This document shows positions 59,136 through 64,000 of a stretch of DNA of 64,000 bases, one piece after another. Under the pieces are notes generated by a model. That model did not search any database, had not been told where the DNA came from, and was given only the letters and a program-made list of their open reading frames with translations. The position numbers were made by a program, and so were the translations under genes. Source of the DNA: JAADFF01 sp013153035 (GTDB lineage: Bacteria > Coprothermobacterota > Coprothermobacteria > Coprothermobacterales > JAADFF01); assembly GCA_026184435.1 (NCBI GenBank), contig CP046447.1; one strand, given 5' to 3'. Numbering within the stretch: the stretch's first letter is position 1; every line of letters begins with the position of its first letter.

Positions 59136-59651
59136 ATGTGGATAATATTAAGCATAATAGGATTACTTATAGCAACATACCTTCTACTATTTCTAGGTTG
59201 GCATATACCCAATCATCTAACCGAAAAGGGTAAACCACCATATTACATGGTTGTATTATCTATTCTATACGCTGTCGTAGGTTTTATGGCACTCTGGGAC
59301 CTCATACAACGAAGAAATACCTTGAATATTTATTATCTCATATTTGAAGGTGGCAGCATTATGCTCAGTGTGGTTTATACATATGCCATGCGTACACGAT
59401 ACGAAGGTGGTACTGTAGGTGTTTGGGCTAGAATCCTATACGCCTTAGGCTTTGGAGCATTCATATTCGGTATTATGTACGCCATCACCTATCACCTCAC
59501 GGTAAGTATTATCAACGGTATATTTTCAGGTTTACTATGTCTACTACCTATACCAAAATGGCTCGACAAATATCTAACACCACCCTCTAAGGAATCCACA
59601 GCATGGTATGCGGTGCTTCACAAATTTAGGTATCCTCGGAAAGAAGATTAA
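59136..59651 (+). CDS. Polytopic membrane protein of unknown function
   Basis: 171 residues, not recognised. About five hydrophobic helices (about 1-21, 35-56, 68-86, 100-118 and 120-138) with short loops and a basic C-terminus HKFRYPRKED. ATG 59136 follows GGAGGAGAGGAG. It stands alone: divergent from nadE and convergent, with a 26-base overlap, with the next gene. No family signature seen. Confidence 0.7.
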   Translation: MWIILSIIGLLIATYLLLFLGWHIPNHLTEKGKPPYYMVVLSILYAVVGFMALWDLIQRRNTLNIYYLIFEGGSIMLSVVYTYAMRTRYEGGTVGVWARILYALGFGAFIFGIMYAITYHLTVSIINGIFSGLLCLLPIPKWLDKYLTPPSKESTAWYAVLHKFRYPRKED

Positions 59652-59898
59652 TATCTACACCATATGCATCCAGTGCATCCTCTACATATGGCACAGCGTT
59701 ATATAACTCTTTCTCCATTTTGATCTCAACAAGAACATAATCTCCTGCCTCTGCTAGTTCTATAGCCCGGAGAACCTCCCTAACAGGGGTCGTCTTCTTT
59801 GCCGATATATTCCATCTCATAACAATCTTTCCATCTTCAACCAAGATACCCTCTATACCCTGTCCCCTTTGAAGTTTAGCAATTACCTCATGATGCAT
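59626..59898 (-). CDS. Small uncharacterised cytosolic protein
   Basis: About 90 residues starting at ATG 59898, eight bases after AGGTGG. It looks alpha/beta: EGILVEDGKIVMRWNISAKK, a helix EVLRAIELAEAG, YVLVEIKMEKELYNAVPYVE and DALDAYGVDINLL. No cysteines, no membrane helix. Its end overlaps the membrane protein gene on the other strand by 26 bases and its start is 29 bases from that of rqcH. Not recognised. Confidence 0.6.
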   Translation of the reverse strand: MHHEVIAKLQRGQGIEGILVEDGKIVMRWNISAKKTTPVREVLRAIELAEAGDYVLVEIKMEKELYNAVPYVEDALDAYGVDINLLSEDT

Positions 59899-59910
59899 GT
59901 ATATCACCAC

Positions 59911-59939
59911 CTGTTATAATACAGACTATGGATATTATA
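59911..59939. promoter_or_regulatory. Mirrored promoters for rqcH and the gene at 59898
   Basis: Plus strand: TGTTATAAT (hexamer 59915-59920), an extended -10 that puts the start at 59927 or 59928, where rqcH begins with ATG. Minus strand: TATAAT at 59934-59939, with TTGATA (59959-59964) at 19 bases, also giving a start near 59927. The two -10 boxes face each other across 13 bases, so occupancy should be mutually exclusive. Confidence 0.55.
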
Positions 59940-61397
59940 GACATAAAAACTTGGTTGTTATCAATAAGTGGAAAATACGATAAAAGACAGGTTACCGGTG
60001 TTTTTTATTGTAAAGAATTACATAGTTATATTGTTGGCCTGAAAAACACAAATCTGTGGATATCAGTCCATCCAAAGTATCCATATATCGATATAGCCGA
60101 CAGCGATAGGAATTGCCCCCGGCATAACCTTTCTGACCATCTAAAAGACATGTACATATCAGGATTTACAATTCTAAACTTAGACGTTGTACTTGAAATT
60201 ACATTAACGCACAAATATCTACCATCCCAACAGAAATATCTCTATTTTGAAATGCAGAGAAACAAGACAAATCTTATATTAACCGACAAAGACAAACGTA
60301 TCTTATATGTTCATAGGGAAGTAGAAGACAAACGGTATGGTCGCATGCTCTGGGGGGGTAGTATATACACACCACCACCTATAGAGGGGACTTATAGCAT
60401 AGAAGACATTCCTCTTCTTTCTTCCCAGGAACACTTCATACTAAGAGGAATAGCCAAAGAAAGGCGAAAGTACTTCTCACTTGATGAGATATATACCCTA
60501 TGGCAAAGTATAAGGTACGGTGGAGACACAAAGGAACTGGATAGTTATCTTCATGTGGTAAAACCCTCTGAACAAAGTGTTATAGGACTATTTTACGAAC
60601 ATTACATAACATCATTGGAAATAGAACACCAAAAAGCTATACAGAGAGAAAAGGATAAAAAACTAAGGCGAGAACGAAAACGATTGGAAAAACTCCTCTC
60701 AAAACTAGAAAAAGAATTACAATCTACTGAAGATTTCGAGAAATACAAAAAGTACGGTGACGGCATACTAACCTATTTGCATCATCCTATTTATGAAAAA
60801 ACATTCACATTTACCGACTGGGAAACAGGAGAAAATGTTACTGTACCCATAGAACCAGGTAAAGACCCCAAAGAAATGGCCACCCACTATTACAAGAAAT
60901 ATAAACACCTAAAAAAGAAACGAGAAAATGTCATCAGACGTATTGAAGAAGTGAAGAGACAAATAGAACATTTAGAACTTAAAACAGATGAGGATGAGGA
61001 AGCAACACAGCACGTAGGCAAACCATATATGAAATTTGAAGATGAGTATGGGAATATTTACCTTGTTGGGAAAAACCAGATAGGCAATCATATTGTTTCA
61101 TTTCATCTCGCATCGAAAAAACATCTGTGGTTTCATGTTAAAGATTTCCCCGGCAGTCATGTCATATTAAAACCCAAAGATGGTGTAATAACGGAATACG
61201 CTATCATAACAGCAGCCAAACTTGCATCTTACTTTTCCAAAATGAAAGATTCTTCCAAGGTTGAGGTCATATATACAGAGCGTAAGAACATTAAACCTGT
61301 AAAGGGTGAAATAGGATTAGCTATATACAGAGGAGAAAAATCCATTCTCGTTGCCCCTGAATCACCTGAGGAGATGGAAATGAAAAGACTACTTTGA
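59928..61397 (+). CDS. rqcH: Ribosome-associated quality control factor RqcH (NFACT/Rqc2 family)
   Basis: Recognises obstructed 50S subunits and recruits tRNA-Ala to add C-terminal alanine tails. The 489 residues are somewhat short for the family (about 550-580). Order: divergent NFACT-N domain (about 1-190), helical/coiled-coil region (about 215-350, rich in Lys/Glu), then NFACT-R with KHLWFHVKDFPGSHVILK (about 404-421). ATG 59928 has no ribosome site and lies seven bases after the -10 box, suggesting a leaderless mRNA. Tails made by RqcH can be targets of ClpXP, encoded at the other end of the window. Confidence 0.9.
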   Translation: MDIIDIKTWLLSISGKYDKRQVTGVFYCKELHSYIVGLKNTNLWISVHPKYPYIDIADSDRNCPRHNLSDHLKDMYISGFTILNLDVVLEITLTHKYLPSQQKYLYFEMQRNKTNLILTDKDKRILYVHREVEDKRYGRMLWGGSIYTPPPIEGTYSIEDIPLLSSQEHFILRGIAKERRKYFSLDEIYTLWQSIRYGGDTKELDSYLHVVKPSEQSVIGLFYEHYITSLEIEHQKAIQREKDKKLRRERKRLEKLLSKLEKELQSTEDFEKYKKYGDGILTYLHHPIYEKTFTFTDWETGENVTVPIEPGKDPKEMATHYYKKYKHLKKKRENVIRRIEEVKRQIEHLELKTDEDEEATQHVGKPYMKFEDEYGNIYLVGKNQIGNHIVSFHLASKKHLWFHVKDFPGSHVILKPKDGVITEYAIITAAKLASYFSKMKDSSKVEVIYTERKNIKPVKGEIGLAIYRGEKSILVAPESPEEMEMKRLL

Positions 61398-61432
61398 AAA
61401 GGAGAAACCGGGATCACTTACCCAGTTTCTCC
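61397..61432 (-). terminator. Hairpin between rqcH and ctpA
   Basis: GGAGAAAC (61401-61408) pairs with GTTTCTCC (61425-61432), with an inner GGG/CCC. On the minus strand it is followed by TTTTC, a short U run, so it best serves ctpA, whose stop codon lies in the loop. No U run on the plus strand. Confidence 0.55.
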
Positions 61433-62661
61433 TGAAGATAATCTTCTGCTGTCTTCAAAATGACATCTGTTGCAGTGCTAGCCGTCTTCATATCCACCTT
61501 AATATCAGGCTCTACTCCTTTTCCTTCTACATGATATCCACCGGCGGTAATGTACTCCGCAATGGTAAGTTTCACAGCACCAGCATCACCAAGCGGTTCT
61601 AATTCCTGAACTGTTCCCTTACCATAGGTGCGTGTACCAACCAAGATAGCTTTCTTATAATACTTTAAATTGGCAGAAAATATCTCAGAGGCAGAAGCGC
61701 TAAAACCATTAACAAGAAGTACCACAGGTACAGATACAACCCACTCATGCTTTTTGGCATTATATTCCTCTTTTTTATCTCTCGCTTGAATAGTCAAAAC
61801 ATGTTTACCAGGAACAAAATAACCTAAAAGGTCTACCACCTCAGACACTAACCCACCAGGATTATTTCTAATATCAAGAATAATAGCCTCTGCACCGGCA
61901 TCTTGATATTGTTTTAGCACTTTTGCGACATCTTCTGCACTACCTCTAAAAAACATCGTAGAAAAATCAACATAGGCAACCTTATGCCCATTGATATCAA
62001 GCCACTCATCCTTAAGTACTGCGGGAATATGTATTGTCTGCCTCTCCACCTCAAAGTCTAGCAGATCCTCACCACGAAGGACAGTCAATTTAACTTTTGT
62101 ACCTGCGGGCCCCTTAATCTTAGGGGTAACAGCCTCTATAGGAAGCCCCGTAATATCTTCCCCATTTACCTTGACAATAATATCCCCATTCTTCAAGCCT
62201 GCTTTTTCGGCAGGGGAACCGGGGAATACCTTGACAATGATAATTCCCTGTTTATCTTTATTTTCTTTAACAAGAACACCTATGCCACTATAGTTGCCAG
62301 CAGTAGACTGTAAAAACTCTTTGTACTCTTGTGGATCAAGATAAGCACTATAAGGGTCAGGTAACGCATCAACCATACCATGGGCAGCACCAATATTTAG
62401 CAATGTAGCCGTTACAGCCTCAGGCTTATAATACTTCTGTTTGATTATATCCCTGATAGCGTTAAGAAGCTCCCAATCATCAGAAGACAAATTGGGACCA
62501 ACAAACGTACGCACTATTTTGTCAAGGATAGTCGGCTTTCCTGTGGCAACTTTCTTTGCTGTTTCATATTGACCTAATAAAAAACCAGAGGCAAACACAA
62601 TAGATAAAATAAGCACATAAATTAGAAGATTTGTGAAACTAAAACCTCTCTGTCTCTTCAA
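61414..62661 (-). CDS. ctpA: S41 family C-terminal processing peptidase CtpA
   Basis: Membrane-anchored serine protease with about 415 residues: an N-terminal hydrophobic anchor (about 10-30), a PDZ domain (GIGVLVKENKDKQGIIIVKV to VLRGED, about 125-200) and the S41 domain with the nucleophile in NGFSASASEIFSANL (Ser in 321-328) and the base Lys in YGKGTVQELEPLG (about 348). Best start is TTG 62661 (six bases after GGGAGGTG); GTG 62670 is too close. Lies 13 bases after the M23 peptidase gene; ftsX-envC-ctpA is a widespread order. Confidence 0.93.
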   Translation of the reverse strand: MKRQRGFSFTNLLIYVLILSIVFASGFLLGQYETAKKVATGKPTILDKIVRTFVGPNLSSDDWELLNAIRDIIKQKYYKPEAVTATLLNIGAAHGMVDALPDPYSAYLDPQEYKEFLQSTAGNYSGIGVLVKENKDKQGIIIVKVFPGSPAEKAGLKNGDIIVKVNGEDITGLPIEAVTPKIKGPAGTKVKLTVLRGEDLLDFEVERQTIHIPAVLKDEWLDINGHKVAYVDFSTMFFRGSAEDVAKVLKQYQDAGAEAIILDIRNNPGGLVSEVVDLLGYFVPGKHVLTIQARDKKEEYNAKKHEWVVSVPVVLLVNGFSASASEIFSANLKYYKKAILVGTRTYGKGTVQELEPLGDAGAVKLTIAEYITAGGYHVEGKGVEPDIKVDMKTASTATDVILKTAEDYLQEKLGK

Positions 62662-62674
62662 CAAAAACACCTCC

Positions 62675-63871
62675 CTATGGCATAGGCGGCAAATACTTCA
62701 GAGGATCGACAAATTCCTTCTTACCACCTATTTTTCTGTATATAGCAAAGTGCAAATGTGGTCCTGTAGACCAACCTGTACTACCTTCATATGCTATAAC
62801 CTGTCCTTGATAGACCTTTTGTCCTTCTCTCACAATATACTTTGACAGGTGAGCATACAATGTATAAAAACCGTTAGGATGTGCAAGGATAACCGTGTAT
62901 CCATATCCGCCAAACCAACCGGCATATGCCACTATTCCAGATGCCGCAGCCTTGATGGGGGTACCAAATGGTGCGGCAATATCTATGCCATAGTGGAACA
63001 TCTTTGTATGGTATATCGGGTGAATGCGCCATCCAAATTTGGCAGTAAGTACTCCTGTCATAGGCCATATAAAACCGGTAAATTTGCCATCACCTTTATA
63101 TGCTTCAAGAAGAGCCAATAGCTGATAGAGCACTTGTTCCTCTTTCTCTTTATAAGCTATAAGTTTTCTCTTCTTTGCAAGATTCTTGGAATACTCAGCA
63201 CTCAGAGAAGTATATATACGGCTATATTCCTTGTACTGGGGTTCTAACTCTGCCACAATTTTATTGAGTTCATCAATCTTTTTCTGCCTTTCCTCTCTTA
63301 ACGCTACTATCTGACTTTCTATCTCCTTCAATTTCTGCACCTTGAGAGTATACTCTGCAAGAATATTTCTATCCATATCTACTACAAGCATCATTTCATA
63401 GTTATCCCTCATAAATTCAGTAAAATTGCGGATGTTTCCAAGATATGTAGTCCAGCCATATTTAGAATATTTATACCAAGCAAGAACACGAATAGCCATA
63501 TCTTTTTGCTTTTCATCAACCTTCTTCAGGTAAAGGTTCTTATCAACCTCCAACCTTTTCAGCCTTGCATCGAGCTCATCCACCTCACTGGCCAGCTGTT
63601 CCTGTTTGGCTTCTAATTCCTTAATTTGCTGTTGAACTGAATACAGTTTAGAATATATGCCACCCTTCTGAGCAGCCAAACGATTAAGCTCCCTTGTCAG
63701 CTCTTCCAGTTCTCTATTAAGTTGTTCTATTTTCTTCTTCTGCTCCTCTATCTTTTTCTTTACATCATCTGCAGATGATACCTTATTAGATGCAAAGACC
63801 ACAGAACCTGATGCAAGAATAAATGACAGAGACAGCAGAATAGCAATAAGGATAGTCCATTTTTTTCTCAT
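62675..63871 (-). CDS. EnvC/PcsB-like M23 peptidase with coiled coil
   Basis: Secreted peptidoglycan hydrolase or activator working with FtsEX in division. The 398 residues have a signal peptide (about 1-27, cleavage near VVFASN), two long coiled coils (about 30-125 and 165-245) and a C-terminal LytM domain with HYGIDIAAPFG (His293, Asp297), LYAHLSKY and TGPHLHFAIY (His374). All zinc ligands are present, unlike E. coli EnvC, which is only an activator. ATG 63871 overlaps the ftsX stop by four bases. Confidence 0.92.
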   Translation of the reverse strand: MRKKWTILIAILLSLSFILASGSVVFASNKVSSADDVKKKIEEQKKKIEQLNRELEELTRELNRLAAQKGGIYSKLYSVQQQIKELEAKQEQLASEVDELDARLKRLEVDKNLYLKKVDEKQKDMAIRVLAWYKYSKYGWTTYLGNIRNFTEFMRDNYEMMLVVDMDRNILAEYTLKVQKLKEIESQIVALREERQKKIDELNKIVAELEPQYKEYSRIYTSLSAEYSKNLAKKRKLIAYKEKEEQVLYQLLALLEAYKGDGKFTGFIWPMTGVLTAKFGWRIHPIYHTKMFHYGIDIAAPFGTPIKAAASGIVAYAGWFGGYGYTVILAHPNGFYTLYAHLSKYIVREGQKVYQGQVIAYEGSTGWSTGPHLHFAIYRKIGGKKEFVDPLKYLPPMP

Positions 63872-64000
63872 AAGCCCTTGACCTCCATCTCAACAAGAAA
63901 TCTTCTTATAGAGAACATAGCGGCAATAAGCGCCAACATCAACCCTACAGCTATAGATACCATATAGACAGGCAACATATTACCTACGGAGATATTACCT
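63868..64000 (-). CDS. ftsX: Cell division protein FtsX (C-terminal end only)
   Basis: The last 44 codons are visible at the window edge. They encode a hydrophobic helix MLPVYMVSIAVGLMLALIAA followed by MFSIRRFLVEMEVKGL, the typical last helix and SxRRFL end of FtsX. Overlap ATGA with the M23 peptidase gene, and the ftsX-envC-ctpA order, support the call. FtsX with FtsE drives the peptidoglycan hydrolase. Confidence 0.75.
   Translation of the reverse strand, partial: GNISVGNMLPVYMVSIAVGLMLALIAAMFSIRRFLVEMEVKGL

Noticed and set aside
1..64000. CRISPR array, insertion sequence, prophage, riboswitch
   Set aside because: No direct repeat series, transposase or integrase, or long structured leader was seen; intergenic gaps outside the tRNA cluster are all below about 110 bases, too short for the known large riboswitch classes with their platforms.

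Overview
The window is a gene-dense stretch of bacterial chromosome, about 40% G+C by eye. Seventy protein genes (two cut by the window ends) and seven tRNA genes are packed with ATGA- or TAATG-type overlaps and gaps that rarely exceed 100 bases. There is no mobile element, prophage, CRISPR array or rRNA. The gene set suggests an anaerobic, amino-acid-fermenting, deep-branching bacterium of Firmicutes-like make-up: RNase Y with YmdB, RqcH, YqeG, Asp23, a ferredoxin-dependent 2-oxoacid oxidoreductase with phosphotransbutyrylase and butyrate kinases, and a type IV pilus assembly operon. Coprothermobacterota, Caldisericota or a basal Clostridia lineage would fit. I cannot place it further from sequence alone.

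Left part (1-12980, minus strand): one operon-like series runs tig-clpP-clpX-lon-(membrane protein)-rimO-pncC-thpR-recA-recX-rny-ymdB-miaB, joining chaperone and proteases, recombination, RNA decay and tRNA/S12 methylthiolation. An internal extended -10 promoter with an inverted repeat precedes recA. A seven-tRNA operon (Pro, Arg, His, Arg, Lys, Lys, Leu; 13065-13724) follows a consensus TTGACA-17-TATACT promoter that overlaps the end of tdk. tdk and lexA are divergent, and lexA has its own TTGAAA-17-TATAAT promoter and a terminator shared with the gene facing it.

Middle part: a minus-strand unit pgsA-nudF-deoB-punA-deoA-cca-(M50 protease)-mrp-(GIFT-like protein) covers phospholipid synthesis, nucleoside salvage and tRNA 3'-end repair (22674 to 15092). 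To its right, a co-directional run of about 34 kb (56818 to 22770) has no gap above 71 bases. It starts with dcd-glmU-prs, continues with rplY-pth-mfd-hisS-aspS, three small uncharacterised proteins, a sigma-70 factor, an AI-2E-type permease, ruvX, mltG and yqeG, then pilB-pilT-pilC-pilD-pilM-pilN-pilO, pepP, efp, asp23, nusB, acyP, nadK and recN. It ends in a fermentation module (buk-ptb-buk-P-loop ATPase-korDABC) closed by a strong terminator. The module can convert a (probably branched-chain) 2-oxoacid to acyl-CoA, then acyl-phosphate, then acid plus ATP.

Right part (56876-64000): the strands alternate. A nicotinamidase-like hydrolase converges with nadE, an unknown membrane protein converges with a small unknown protein, and rqcH is divergent from the latter over a shared 29-base promoter region and looks leaderless. 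The end holds ctpA, an EnvC-like M23 peptidase with an intact zinc site, and the tail of ftsX.

I found no wholly new defence or mobile system. The most interesting points are the P-loop ATPase embedded in the 2-oxoacid/butyrate-kinase module, an Mfd-like protein with altered helicase motifs, the leaderless rqcH promoter mirrored by an opposing -10 box, changed metal or cluster ligands in YmdB and Mrp, and the sigma-factor/small-protein group leading into the pilus genes.
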